Assembly (NCBI RefSeq): GCF_018860855.1
Contig: NZ_JAHKQE010000005.1
Coordinates: 1-64,000 of the forward strand
DNA from: Amphritea atlantica
GTDB lineage: Bacteria; Pseudomonadota; Gammaproteobacteria; Pseudomonadales; Balneatricaceae
Length of the DNA stretch: 64,000 bases
Direction: 5' to 3'
The notes beneath the pieces are model-generated. The model did not search any database and was not told where the DNA came from. It saw only the letters and a program-made list of their open reading frames with translations. Position 1 is the stretch's first letter; every line of letters starts with the position of its first letter. Below are positions 53,480 through 62,047 of this stretch, one piece after another. A program made the translations under genes and the position numbers.

Positions 53480-53569
53480 AGCAGATCCCCCTTTCCCATC
53501 TACCGTATATCCAACGACCCGATCGCCATTATTTGTATTTGACGGGTCATTGATACCGGAGATCTGCTT

Positions 53570-54307
53570 ATGCCTCATCAGGAATTGGCCATGCTATTAG
53601 TCTTTATCGCCGCCCTTGTGCGTGGCTATACTGGCTTTGGCTTTGCGGCCATTGCGATATCCGGACTGAGTCTTATCTGGCCAGCGCAGGTGAGTGTACC
53701 GGTCATTCTTATTATCGATGCCATTGGTGCTATCGGCATGTTATCGAGTGCCTGGAAGTCCGCCGATCGTACTCTACTGAAACACCTGAGTATTGGCGCC
53801 ATTATCGGTATGCCGCTAGGCCTAACGGTATTGATTCAGGTGCCCGACCCCATTCTAAAATTCATTATCAGCATCGCCATTTTAGGCATGGCGCTGTGGA
53901 TCCTATTCGTCCGTAACCTCAAGATAAAAGCCAGCCAATGGCAAACCTGTGGTATCGGGGGAATCTCCGGCGCCTTTACCGCTGCAGCCTCAGTCGGTGG
54001 ACTTCCGATTGTCTGCTACCTACTAATGACCGCCCATGTTGCCCAGGTTCAACGTGCCACGATGGTGATCTTTCTCAGCGGCACCGATCTAATTTCCATT
54101 GGGTTAATGGCTGGCAGCGGCGTGGTTACTTACGCTCTGTTACAACCCACCCTACTGTTATTAATTCCTGCTGTGATTGGGGTGCAGGGCGGCCAGTGGT
54201 TATTCCACCGCAAGCCACCCTTGTCGTTTCGCCCTATCGCCTTACCCGTTCTAATGCTGTTGTCCAGCACCAGCCTCTACTTCAGCAGCCAAGTTATCTT
54301 TAGTTAA
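53570..54307 (+). CDS. TauE/SafE (TSUP) family exporter, IsfE-like
   Basis: 245 residues; GGAGA precedes the ATG. Seven to eight membrane helices of the TSUP fold, including RGYTGFGFAAIAISGLSLIWPAQVSVPVILIIDAIG and GISGAFTAAASVGGLPIVCYLL. TSUP members export sulfite, sulfoacetate or isethionate. The position directly ahead of an SDR reductase and tpa matches IsfE (isethionate exporter) in taurine-nitrogen pathways. Substrate inferred from context. Confidence 0.85.
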   Translation: MPHQELAMLLVFIAALVRGYTGFGFAAIAISGLSLIWPAQVSVPVILIIDAIGAIGMLSSAWKSADRTLLKHLSIGAIIGMPLGLTVLIQVPDPILKFIISIAILGMALWILFVRNLKIKASQWQTCGIGGISGAFTAAASVGGLPIVCYLLMTAHVAQVQRATMVIFLSGTDLISIGLMAGSGVVTYALLQPTLLLLIPAVIGVQGGQWLFHRKPPLSFRPIALPVLMLLSSTSLYFSSQVIFS

Positions 54308-54317
54308 GGAGTTCACG

Positions 54318-55079
54318 ATGAACAAAACAGCCGTTATTACCGGTGCCACTTCAGGCTTTGGCTTAGCCGCTGCACGCCGCTTCGCCAACGCGGGTTGGAA
54401 CCTAATTCTTACCGGCCGCCGAGAGGAGCGCCTAGCCGATATCGCCGCTGAACTGTCCCCTAAAACAGCCGTGATGACACTCAGCCTAGATGTCTGTGAT
54501 ACCGCTGCAGTGCAACAGGCTTTTGAAAACCTGAAAGCGCCGTTTGACAATATTGATCTACTGATTAACAACGCCGGCTTAGCGCTAGGCACTGAACCGG
54601 CGCAACACTCAGAACTGAGTGATTGGCACCGCATGATTGATACCAATATCAAAGGGCTCACCACCGTGACCCACGCCCTGCTACCCAAGTTAATTGCTCG
54701 AGGTAAAGGCAGCAGCATTATCAATATTGGTTCCATTGCCGCCAACTGGCCCTACCCCGGTGGCAACGTTTACTGCGGTACCAAAGCCTTTGTCGAGCAG
54801 TTTTCCCTCGCCTTGCGCTGTGACTTAGGCGGCACCGGCGTGCGCGTAAGCTGCTTAGCCCCAGGGTTATCCGAAAGTGAATTTACACTGGTCAGAACCG
54901 GCGGTGATCAACAGGCCTATGACAACCTTTATCAGGGCGCCGAAGCGATTCAACCGGACGATATCGCCGATACGCTACTGTGGATCGCACAGTTACCGGC
55001 CCACCTCAATATCAACACATTAGAAATCATGCCCGTGCGCCAAAGCTGGGCACCCTTTTCAATTAACCGCGATGCCTGA
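54318..55079 (+). CDS. isfD: Sulfoacetaldehyde reductase (IsfD-like SDR)
   Basis: 253 residues; AAGGAG precedes the ATG. Classical short-chain dehydrogenase: GATSGFG (~10-16, NADPH-type), NNAG (~87-90), catalytic Ser in INIGSIAANWPYPGGNVYCGTKAFV with Tyr-x-x-x-Lys as YCGTK (~153-157). It resembles IsfD/YdfG. Placement between a TSUP exporter and Tpa supports reduction of sulfoacetaldehyde to isethionate with NADPH. YdfG-type 3-hydroxy acid dehydrogenase activity is an alternative. Confidence 0.86.
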   Translation: MNKTAVITGATSGFGLAAARRFANAGWNLILTGRREERLADIAAELSPKTAVMTLSLDVCDTAAVQQAFENLKAPFDNIDLLINNAGLALGTEPAQHSELSDWHRMIDTNIKGLTTVTHALLPKLIARGKGSSIINIGSIAANWPYPGGNVYCGTKAFVEQFSLALRCDLGGTGVRVSCLAPGLSESEFTLVRTGGDQQAYDNLYQGAEAIQPDDIADTLLWIAQLPAHLNINTLEIMPVRQSWAPFSINRDA

Positions 55080-55104
55080 TAGCACGTATAACAGGAGTAA
55101 CCTT

Positions 55105-56490
55105 ATGTCACAGTACAGCGAATATAATACTGAACAAATTAGGTCCCATGACAAAGAGCATGTATGGCACCATCTAACACCCGGTGCTGCTGCCGAAAAA
55201 GGGATGCCGTTGTTTGTCAAAGGAGAGGGTTTAAACCTCTGGGATATCGAAGGCAACCAATACCTAGATGCATCCGCCGGTGGTGTTTGGGTCACCAATG
55301 TCGGCTACGGCCGTAAAGAGATTGTCGATGCGATCAGCGAGCAGTTGATGCAACTCAACTTCTTTGCCAGCTCAATGGCCAGCAAACCTGCCGCTATCTT
55401 TGCCAAAAAACTGATCGAGAAGATGCCCGGTATGCAGCGCGTTTTCTATTCTAGTTCAGGCTCTGAGGCTAACGAAAAAGCCTTTAAAATGGTACGCCAG
55501 ATCTCTCACAAAAAATACGCGGGCAAAAAGAACAAAATTCTTTACCGTGAACGTGATTATCACGGCACCACCCTCGCTGCACTGAGCGCTACGGGTCAGT
55601 CACAACGCAAAGATCAGTTTGGTCCCTTTGTACCTGACTTTGTCGAATTCCCACACTGTTTTGAATATCGCAGCCAGTTTGGTGAAACCGAAAATTATGG
55701 CCTAAAAGCCGCCCAACTGATGGAAGATGTCATTCTTCGTGAAGGACCAGACACCGTTGGTGGGGTGATTATTGAACCGATCACAGCAGGTGGCGGCGTT
55801 ATTCTGCCGCCGGAAGGTTATCTGAAAGCGGTCGAACAGATCTGTAAAAAATACGACATCCTGCTCATCATTGATGAAGTGGTTTGCGGCTTGGGTCGGA
55901 CGGGCAAATGGTTTGGTTATCAGCATTATGATATCCAACCTGATATCGTTACGATGGCGAAAGGCGTCGCATCAGGCTATGCAGCAATCTCCTGTACCGT
56001 TACCACTGAAGCGGTCTATGAGAGCCTCCAGGAAGACTCATCAGACGATAAAATGGGCTATTTCCGAGACATTTCGACCTATGGTGGCTGTCTAGCGGGC
56101 CCTGCGGCGGCTGCCGCTAATATGAAGATTCTTGAAGATGAAAATCTACTCGAAAATTGCACCGAATTGGGTAAAACCCTGCTGGCAGGCTTAAAAGCGT
56201 TGCAAGCGAAATACCCTATTATCGGCGATGTTCGTGGCCTTGGACTCTTCTGTGGTATCGAACTGGTCAAAGACCGAACCACCAAAGAACCCGTGGATGA
56301 ATCTGTTGCCATTCAAGTGGCTAACGCCTGTAAACAAGCGGGATTACTGATTGGCCGTACTAACCGTAGTTTCGAGCAATACAACAATATCATCAACATG
56401 AGCCCGGCTCTGTGTATCACTGAGGCACAACTTGATCAGATATTGACCATACTTGGCGGGGTATTTGCTTCACTCTCTGAACCTAAATAA
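55105..56490 (+). CDS. tpa: Taurine:pyruvate aminotransferase Tpa
   Basis: 461 residues from the ATG at 55105, with AGGAG upstream; an earlier in-frame ATG at 55072 is not preferred. Class-III PLP aminotransferase: HVWHHLTPGAAA near the N-terminus, YSSSGSEANEKAFKMVRQ, YHGTTLAALSATGQ, PITAGGGVILPPEGYL, LLIIDEVVCGLGRTGKWFGYQ, and PLP lysine in TMAKGVASGYAAI (~297). These fit Tpa closely. Converts taurine and pyruvate to sulfoacetaldehyde and L-alanine. Confidence 0.93.
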   Translation: MSQYSEYNTEQIRSHDKEHVWHHLTPGAAAEKGMPLFVKGEGLNLWDIEGNQYLDASAGGVWVTNVGYGRKEIVDAISEQLMQLNFFASSMASKPAAIFAKKLIEKMPGMQRVFYSSSGSEANEKAFKMVRQISHKKYAGKKNKILYRERDYHGTTLAALSATGQSQRKDQFGPFVPDFVEFPHCFEYRSQFGETENYGLKAAQLMEDVILREGPDTVGGVIIEPITAGGGVILPPEGYLKAVEQICKKYDILLIIDEVVCGLGRTGKWFGYQHYDIQPDIVTMAKGVASGYAAISCTVTTEAVYESLQEDSSDDKMGYFRDISTYGGCLAGPAAAAANMKILEDENLLENCTELGKTLLAGLKALQAKYPIIGDVRGLGLFCGIELVKDRTTKEPVDESVAIQVANACKQAGLLIGRTNRSFEQYNNIINMSPALCITEAQLDQILTILGGVFASLSEPK

Positions 56491-56500
56491 TCAGGTAGCT

Positions 56501-56526
56501 AACCGCTCAGCATTCGCTGAGCGGTT
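56501..56526 (+). terminator. Hairpin after tpa
   Basis: AACCGCTCAGC, loop ATTC, GCTGAGCGGTT: a perfect 11-bp stem 10 bp after the tpa stop. The T-run is weak (ATTTCAGGG), so readthrough into the TPR gene is possible. Confidence 0.65.
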
Positions 56527-56605
56527 ATTTCAGGGTTAAACAAAGATAATTTATCTTAATGACCGGCTAAACGTCATTACCTGAGGAGCCTAAGGAGAGA
56601 AACTT

Positions 56606-57937
56606 GTGAAGGATTTAACCGATTTAGATATCACCGTTCATAACCCATCAACCCTAGACCTCTATAACAGAGTCATTGCCGATCTCTGTCGCTTTAAGAA
56701 CCCCGTTCCCCTCACTATACAGATGTTAGAAGCTGAACCCGATTTCGTGATGGGCCAAGTTTTTAACGGCCATATCAATCTTTGGACCACCGACCGTGAT
56801 GATCTGCAATGGTCGCTAGAAAGCCTAGAAACAATCTCTCGCATCGACCCCTCCGGCCTTAATCGACGTGAACAGATGCACGTTGCTGCACTGCAAACCT
56901 GGGCTAAAGGCAATCTGGTAAAAGCCTCAGCACTCTTGGATGAAATCCTGATCGAATACCCACTGGATATCTTAGCGCTACTCAGCGGTCATCAACTGGA
57001 CTTCTTCCTCGGTGATGCAACAAATTTGCGGGGACGAGTCTATCGCGTCTTACCCTCTTGGGACAAAGAACACCCGCTGTATGGCTATCTACTGGGCATG
57101 CTCAGCTTTGGTCAAGAGGAAGCCGGCCACTATGAGCAAGCGGAAATATCCGCACGGGAAGCGGTCGACCGCAATCCTCAGGATGTTTGGGGTATCCATG
57201 CCGTTGCCCATGCACTCGAGATGCAAAATAAGTATGAACAAGGCACGCGCTTTATGCAGGCCTACGAACAAAACTGGCAGAACGATAATGTGATGGTGTC
57301 GCATAATGCGATTCACCATGAACTGTTCTTGCTAGAAACCGGCGAGATGGCTAAAGCGATTGAGGTATACGATAACTTTGTTCATTGGGCCGATATCGAA
57401 CCGATCCCTATGGCGTTGGTCGATGCATCATCGGTTTTATGGCGGTTATACCTTGAAGATGAAGCCTTGGGTGACCGTGCGAAAATCCTCAGCGACTCTT
57501 GGAAACAGAAAAGTGATCAGCTGTTTTATACCTTTAACGATGCCCATGCCATCATCGCGTTTGCCATCAACCATGATGAACAAGCGGCTAACAACCTACT
57601 CTCAGACCTAACACAATATGTTGCCTCCGGTGATCCACAGGTGACCAACCATGCCATGTCGTTACAGACAGGCCTGCCCGTCTGTGAAGCGATTGTTGCC
57701 TTTGCTAAAGGTGACTACAACCGCTGTATTGAAAAACTGATGCCCATCCGCAATACCACCGCACAGTTTGGCGGCAGCCATGCACAGCGAGATATCTTCG
57801 CGCGTACCCTGCTAGAAGCGGCGCTTCGGGCAGGCAATAAAAACCTCGCCACCGCACTGGTGAATGAACGATTAATGGCACGCCCTCAAAGCCCATACAA
57901 CCAGAAAAAGCAGCAACAGGTACTATCTCTACAATAA
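56606..57937 (+). CDS. TTC38-like tetratricopeptide protein
   Basis: 443 residues with a GTG start preceded by AAGGAGAG. The sequence is all-helical. Several TPR-like units are visible, notably HVAALQTWAKGNLVKASALLDEILIEYPLDILAL (~100-130) and a typical TTC38 stretch HPLYGYLLGMLSFGQEEAGHYEQAEISAREAVDRNPQDVWGIHAVAHALEMQ (~150-200), then VSHNAIHHELFLLETG. The HAVAHALEM element is characteristic of TTC38 proteins. Cytoplasmic; molecular role unknown. It follows the taurine operon after a hairpin and may be cotranscribed. Confidence 0.85.
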   Translation: MKDLTDLDITVHNPSTLDLYNRVIADLCRFKNPVPLTIQMLEAEPDFVMGQVFNGHINLWTTDRDDLQWSLESLETISRIDPSGLNRREQMHVAALQTWAKGNLVKASALLDEILIEYPLDILALLSGHQLDFFLGDATNLRGRVYRVLPSWDKEHPLYGYLLGMLSFGQEEAGHYEQAEISAREAVDRNPQDVWGIHAVAHALEMQNKYEQGTRFMQAYEQNWQNDNVMVSHNAIHHELFLLETGEMAKAIEVYDNFVHWADIEPIPMALVDASSVLWRLYLEDEALGDRAKILSDSWKQKSDQLFYTFNDAHAIIAFAINHDEQAANNLLSDLTQYVASGDPQVTNHAMSLQTGLPVCEAIVAFAKGDYNRCIEKLMPIRNTTAQFGGSHAQRDIFARTLLEAALRAGNKNLATALVNERLMARPQSPYNQKKQQQVLSLQ

Positions 57938-58265
57938 GCTAAATCCATTTACCGCGAGAAGAAATGCTCAGACGACGGTTTCTTCTAGCGCGATCAACCC
58001 ACTCTATCTCGCTATCAAGACTGGGCTGCGGCAGTACCGGCCATCACGGGTACTGCGTGGATCTATGGTTTAAATAGCTACGTTGTCGATAGTTGACTCA
58101 CCCAAATAGCGTCGACTGAGCCAACATAACGCAACGCCATGAAAAAGAATTAAGCAACATTACTTTACATAACTTTACTTATCCGCCAATAATATTATGC
58201 TCTTCTCATATAGCTGGTAGTGATACCATTATGACGATTTTTAATACGACTAGGAGTGTCGAACA
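57938..58265. other. Intergenic region before the cytochrome c' gene
   Basis: 328 bp. It contains one 8-bp-stem inverted repeat (GCAGTACC at 58031 pairing with GGTACTGC at 58049). An AT-rich promoter-like stretch lies near 58160-58220. No gene or RNA is supported. Confidence 0.5.
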
Positions 58266-58739
58266 ATGAAGATGTTTGTTAAATCAGTATTATGCGCAAC
58301 GGTATTAGCGACAGTGGCTACACCTACTATGGCAGAAGATTTCGCCTATAAAGACCAAATTGAAGCCCGTCAGGGATATTTTCAAGTGGTTAAATTTAAC
58401 ATGGGTATCCTAGGCGAAATGGCTAAAGGTAAACGAGATTATGATGCGGATCTCGCCCAAGCAATCGCCAATAACCTGAAAAATGCTGGGACAATGGACA
58501 ACAGCCTAATGTGGCCAAAAGGTTCAGATATGGATGCCGAAGGACTCTCTGGACATACCAAAGCGAAAGCCGCTATTTGGCAAGCAGACTCTGAAATCGG
58601 TGAAAAATTCGGAGACTTTGCCGCCGCCACTGAAACCATGGCAGCCAATGCAGGACAAGGTCTTGATGCCCTGCGTGATGCTATCGGTCCTTTAGGTAAA
58701 TCATGTAAATCTTGCCACACTGACTACCGCGCCAAATAA
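58266..58739 (+). CDS. Cytochrome c'
   Basis: 157 residues; TAGGAG precedes the ATG. Signal peptide (1-23, ending TMA). Four-helix-bundle cytochrome c' layout with YFQVVKFNMGILGEMAKG near the start and heme-binding CKSCH close to the C-terminus (Cys147, Cys150, His151), the typical position. Cytochromes c' bind NO or CO in the periplasm and are linked to nitrosative-stress tolerance. It precedes a cytochrome b561 gene, a common pairing. Confidence 0.92.
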   Translation: MKMFVKSVLCATVLATVATPTMAEDFAYKDQIEARQGYFQVVKFNMGILGEMAKGKRDYDADLAQAIANNLKNAGTMDNSLMWPKGSDMDAEGLSGHTKAKAAIWQADSEIGEKFGDFAAATETMAANAGQGLDALRDAIGPLGKSCKSCHTDYRAK

Positions 58740-58747
58740 GACCTCAT

Positions 58748-58780
58748 CGGTAGCTTTATACGTTTGTTATAAAGCTACCG
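58748..58780 (+). other. 13-bp perfect hairpin between cytochrome c' and b561 genes
   Basis: CGGTAGCTTTATA and TATAAAGCTACCG flank a 7-nt loop. It lies 9 bp after the first stop and 38 bp before the next start, with no T-run. It may stabilise the upstream message or set the ratio of the two products. Confidence 0.6.
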
Positions 58781-58818
58781 TCTACCCAATCTTCAATAGC
58801 ATAAGGAGTATCGAATTG

Positions 58819-59472
58819 ATGGTTAAAATTTGGGACATTCCAACTCGAATTTTTCACTGGGTGCTTGTTTTACTCTTCCTATTTCTAATTTATAGCGGTC
58901 GCTGGGATGACAGCCTGATGCAATGGCACTTCTATTGTGGTTATACGTTATCAGGATTGATTCTTTTCCGTGTTTTATGGGGCGTCGTGGGAACTCGTTA
59001 TGCTCGATTTTGCTCTTTTGTGACCTCTCCGATCCAAGGTATTAGCTATCTAAAAGCAACCGTCACCGGTAAAGGAAAACACTTCTACGGCCATAACCCT
59101 GCTGGGGCGATGATGGTGGTAGCGCTAATCCTATTACTAATGCTGCAAGTCGCATCGGGCTTAGTCACCTCCGATGAGATAATGTGGGAAGGGCCGTTTT
59201 ACGCCAGTGTCAGTGACGAGATTGCCAGTTTAGGTGCTCAAACCCATCACCTCGTTCAGTCGATACTCGTTTATCTTGTCGGCTTACATATTCTGGGTGT
59301 TGTCGTGCACAGTATTCTATTTAAAGAAAAACTGGTGACATCAATGGTGACAGGTACAAAAAAAGATTTAGGCGATGCGATCCCTCGGGAGTCAATCAAT
59401 CCTATTGCGCTAATTCTCTGTCTTGCCATCAGTGCCGGTTGGGTTTATTACCTGTTTAGCTTGCCGATTTAA
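58819..59472 (+). CDS. Cytochrome b561 family membrane protein
   Basis: 217 residues from the ATG at 58819, with AAGGAG 10 bp upstream; a TTG one codon earlier is possible. Starts VKIWDIPTRIFHWVLVLLFLFL with the His ligand in TRIFHW, typical of the di-heme b561/Ni-hydrogenase cytochrome b family. Four membrane helices; His in YCGYTLSGL, HLVQSILVYLVGLHILGVVVHS provide further heme ligands. Likely delivers electrons from quinol to cytochrome c', as in related pairs. Confidence 0.9.
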   Translation: MVKIWDIPTRIFHWVLVLLFLFLIYSGRWDDSLMQWHFYCGYTLSGLILFRVLWGVVGTRYARFCSFVTSPIQGISYLKATVTGKGKHFYGHNPAGAMMVVALILLLMLQVASGLVTSDEIMWEGPFYASVSDEIASLGAQTHHLVQSILVYLVGLHILGVVVHSILFKEKLVTSMVTGTKKDLGDAIPRESINPIALILCLAISAGWVYYLFSLPI

Positions 59473-59520
59473 CCGGTTAGTACAGCGGTAGGCGAGCTCT
59501 TAAAAGAGAATTCAAATCGA

Positions 59521-59555
59521 TTGACCATTACTAAAATCGACTAAGTAATGGTCAA
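59521..59555. terminator. Candidate bidirectional terminator between convergent genes
   Basis: TTGACCATTACT (59521-59532) pairs perfectly with AGTAATGGTCAA (59544-59555) around an 11-nt loop, between the convergent b561 and AEC transporter genes. T-runs are weak on both sides. Confidence 0.45.
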
Positions 59556-59565
59556 TTGCTCCCCT

Positions 59566-60441
59566 CTAAAGCACGTACCAAAGTAATGCAGGTAATGTTA
59601 CAAAGCCCATAAACGTGGATACGATAACCAGTCCGGCGACCTCTTCCGGACGCTGATCATATAACTGGGCAAATAAATAACAGAACACCGCGGCAGGCAT
59701 GGCACATTGTAAAATAATGACGCCAGCCGCAGCACCTGTCAGCCCCATCATCCAAACAATCCCTAAGCCGACACCGAATCCCATCAACAAACGCAATACC
59801 GACAAGCCAAAGGCAACCTTCAGACTGCCAACTTTCAGACTTGCGAGTGAGACACCGAGCGTGAACAGCATCAACGGTATTGTCAGATCACCAATCAACT
59901 TAGTTGTATTAAACAGCCAGTCAGGCACGGTCAAATCGCTAAACAAAAACACCGCAGCGAAAGCCGTCGCCGGAATAATAGGCATCTTCAGCAATGATTT
60001 AAGCGAGAAACTGCCAGAGACAAACGCCACACCGAGGGTCATCTGCACAACCACATAGACCGTAAAAAAAGTCACCGCCAACGCGAGCCCTTCTTCACCA
60101 AAGGCCAACATACATAAGGGCAGACCAATATTGCCGACATTTGGCCAAGTTAATGCCTGCAAAAACGCCCGCTGTGGCAGTTTAAACAGTGCCAGCACCG
60201 CAGCACCGATCAGTGAAAATGCCAAAATCGCCGTTAGGGCCGCTAGCCCCATATCGTATAAATAGGATGGTTCTAACTCAACCTTAGCCAAAGCATAAAA
60301 GACTAAACAAGGGGTCGCAAAATAAGTCACGATGGCTGTTACTAGCGAAGTATCAAAATCTTTTCCGCTTTTAGACCAGCCATAGCCGATACCGACACAA
60401 ACAAAAACAGGCATCAAAATAGAAAAGATCACTGAAAACAT
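59566..60441 (-). CDS. AEC family (auxin efflux carrier-type) transporter
   Basis: 291 residues; AAGG precedes the ATG. About ten membrane helices. Family elements: FVCVGIGYGWSKSGKDFD near the start, YFATPCLVFYALAKVEL, WPNVGNIGLPLCMLAFGEEGLALAV (the conserved N-x-G-x-x-G-L-P motif) and the C-terminal LQCAMPAAVFCYLFAQLY. AEC carriers move malate, malonate or other organic acids. No linked catabolic genes, so no substrate is named. Confidence 0.9.
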   Translation of the reverse strand: MFSVIFSILMPVFVCVGIGYGWSKSGKDFDTSLVTAIVTYFATPCLVFYALAKVELEPSYLYDMGLAALTAILAFSLIGAAVLALFKLPQRAFLQALTWPNVGNIGLPLCMLAFGEEGLALAVTFFTVYVVVQMTLGVAFVSGSFSLKSLLKMPIIPATAFAAVFLFSDLTVPDWLFNTTKLIGDLTIPLMLFTLGVSLASLKVGSLKVAFGLSVLRLLMGFGVGLGIVWMMGLTGAAAGVIILQCAMPAAVFCYLFAQLYDQRPEEVAGLVIVSTFMGFVTLPALLWYVL

Positions 60442-60750
60442 ACAAGAACCTTAAGTTAGATAAATTATTGAGTCGACACTCAGCACCGCGGATAACACTG
60501 CCTATCGGCCACCTAATTTACCCCATAAGACCTACAATTTCACAGTAGCACGTCATATTTTCTTTGTTATTCACAGCCAAACCGTCAGTAGATCCGACTA
60601 TTAACCTTTCGAATTCGCTATTGAACGCCTCAAAACTGCTTTTATAGATATACCCGTTCTAACCTGTCGTTCACGACAGTTACCCACTGACGATAACTTT
60701 TGTAGATTAAATACCATAACGCTAATAAATCGCCAAAATGGAATTTAATC
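60442..60750. other. Intergenic region upstream of the 60751 gene
   Basis: 309 bp between divergent genes. It contains a perfect inverted repeat CTGTCGT-TC-ACGACAG (60664-60679), about 70 bp before the 60751 start, a candidate operator. Nothing else supportable. Confidence 0.5.
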
Positions 60751-61701
60751 ATGAAAAAGTATCTACTTGTCCTCGGCATCACAACCCTGGGTATTGCCAG
60801 CCCTACATTAGTGAATGCTCAAAGCGTTTCCTATACCTCAACGCAGAATTCAGGCCCATTAACTATCACCAATAGTGAGTTCCCCCCCGGTGTTTATGAT
60901 TATCCAACACAGATAAGCGCTCGTTGGCATGCCACTTTTAATGAGACCAGCGCCGATAGAATGTTTATGCACACCTTTAATATTAAGGTAGGCAAGAACT
61001 GTAGCGTATCGGCAGCGACATTAAATATGAAGGTAACATCGCTCGGCAATCAAGTGCCTGTGAATGATAAATTAGGCTTTTTGAATAATGCCCAAGGTAT
61101 TTTTAGCACCACCGTATGGACTCAAAATGACCCCCTAGGCGCATCAAAAAACCTGTCATACAACTTAGCATCGCTGCCGGGTGTAGGTTCTATTTTGAAT
61201 ACGCTCAATGACGGAACCTTCAGCATATACCTGCAAGACGATACTGCCGTTAATAGTGTGACATTACGCACAACCGTTACGTGCCCCGATGCTAACCCCT
61301 ATGGCGGCCCTGTTGACGTAAAAGGTGAACATTTCCAATGTTACGATGTGAAGCCTGCTGAAAAATCAAAACCGGTTGAAATCACCATTCAGGACCAGTT
61401 TGGTCGCGATAAAGTGGTATTAGGGCAACCCGTTATGCTGTGTAACCCTTCAGCTAAAATTCATGGCAAAAAAAGCTATAAGATCCAAAATAAAGAGCGC
61501 CACCTAGTTTGCTATAACATCCTGAAACAGCGCTCACCTAAAAGTCTGAAAGTACAGATTAACAACCAGTTTGAAGGCAATGGATTACAAACCGGAGAAC
61601 GTCAAATCTTCTGCGCCCCATCGCTGAAAAAGCATATCACCGATGCCCGTCCTCAATCCCACGAGGCCGCAATGAAACCGATGAAGAAAACGCTGAATTA
61701 A
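60751..61701 (+). CDS. Secreted protein with DUF7450-like repeats, unknown function
   Basis: 316 residues. Signal peptide (1-23, ending VNA). The N-terminal domain (~25-185) is a beta-rich region (TYTSTQ-like start, SARWHATFNETSADRMFMHTFNI) that I do not recognise. The C-terminal half has two copies of a short unit: ~195-235 (GEHFQCYDVK, then VEITIQDQFGRDKVVLGQPVMLCNP) and ~245-295 (ERHLVCYNILK, then KVQINNQFEGNGLQTGERQIFCAPS). This unit resembles DUF7450. Each has a Cys pair that probably forms a disulfide. Likely exported. Confidence 0.72.
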   Translation: MKKYLLVLGITTLGIASPTLVNAQSVSYTSTQNSGPLTITNSEFPPGVYDYPTQISARWHATFNETSADRMFMHTFNIKVGKNCSVSAATLNMKVTSLGNQVPVNDKLGFLNNAQGIFSTTVWTQNDPLGASKNLSYNLASLPGVGSILNTLNDGTFSIYLQDDTAVNSVTLRTTVTCPDANPYGGPVDVKGEHFQCYDVKPAEKSKPVEITIQDQFGRDKVVLGQPVMLCNPSAKIHGKKSYKIQNKERHLVCYNILKQRSPKSLKVQINNQFEGNGLQTGERQIFCAPSLKKHITDARPQSHEAAMKPMKKTLN

Positions 61702-61757
61702 CCAGCCTTAATTAATCTTTATTCGCCTGACGATCAAAAATCAGGTCTCGCCAAACC

Positions 61758-61785
61758 AAAAGCCTGGGCTTCGACCTAGGCTTTT
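61758..61785 (+). terminator. Intrinsic terminator after the 60751 gene
   Basis: AAAAGCCTGGG, loop CTTCGA, CCTAGGCTTTT with one G-U pair, followed by CTGTTTC. It lies about 55 bp past the stop. Confidence 0.75.
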
Positions 61786-61866
61786 CTGTTTCTGCTACAA
61801 GCCTATTAGCTATTTAAAACGTCAGCGACGAACAGTAACTAGGCTCTCTGCGGATTCGACTTACCC

Positions 61867-61922
61867 TTCAACAATAACCTCTTCAACAATAACCCCTTTA
61901 ACAATAGCCCTTTCAAGAATAG
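61867..61922. repeat. 15-bp tandem repeat, four units
   Basis: TTCAACAATAA-type units begin at 61867, 61882, 61897 (TTTAACAATAG) and 61912 (TTCAAGAATAG), each exactly 15 bp apart. The rest of 61702-62047 holds two terminators and nothing else clear. Confidence 0.88.
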
Positions 61923-61956
61923 CTGCATGCTGCACTTCAATCGGCAAGCGCACCAT

Positions 61957-61999
61957 AAAAAAAACGCCCTGCCTGCAAGCCGAAGCTACGGACAGAGCG
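61957..61999 (-). terminator. Intrinsic terminator retained behind the peroxiredoxin fragment
   Basis: Read on the minus strand: CGCTCTGTCC...GGCAGGGCG stem followed by eight Ts. It lies about 50 bp past the stop of the peroxiredoxin remnant. Confidence 0.75.
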
Positions 62000-62047
62000 T
62001 GTTGGTGTTACCCTGCGAACGAATGAGCCATTAAGAAGGCTGTTTAG

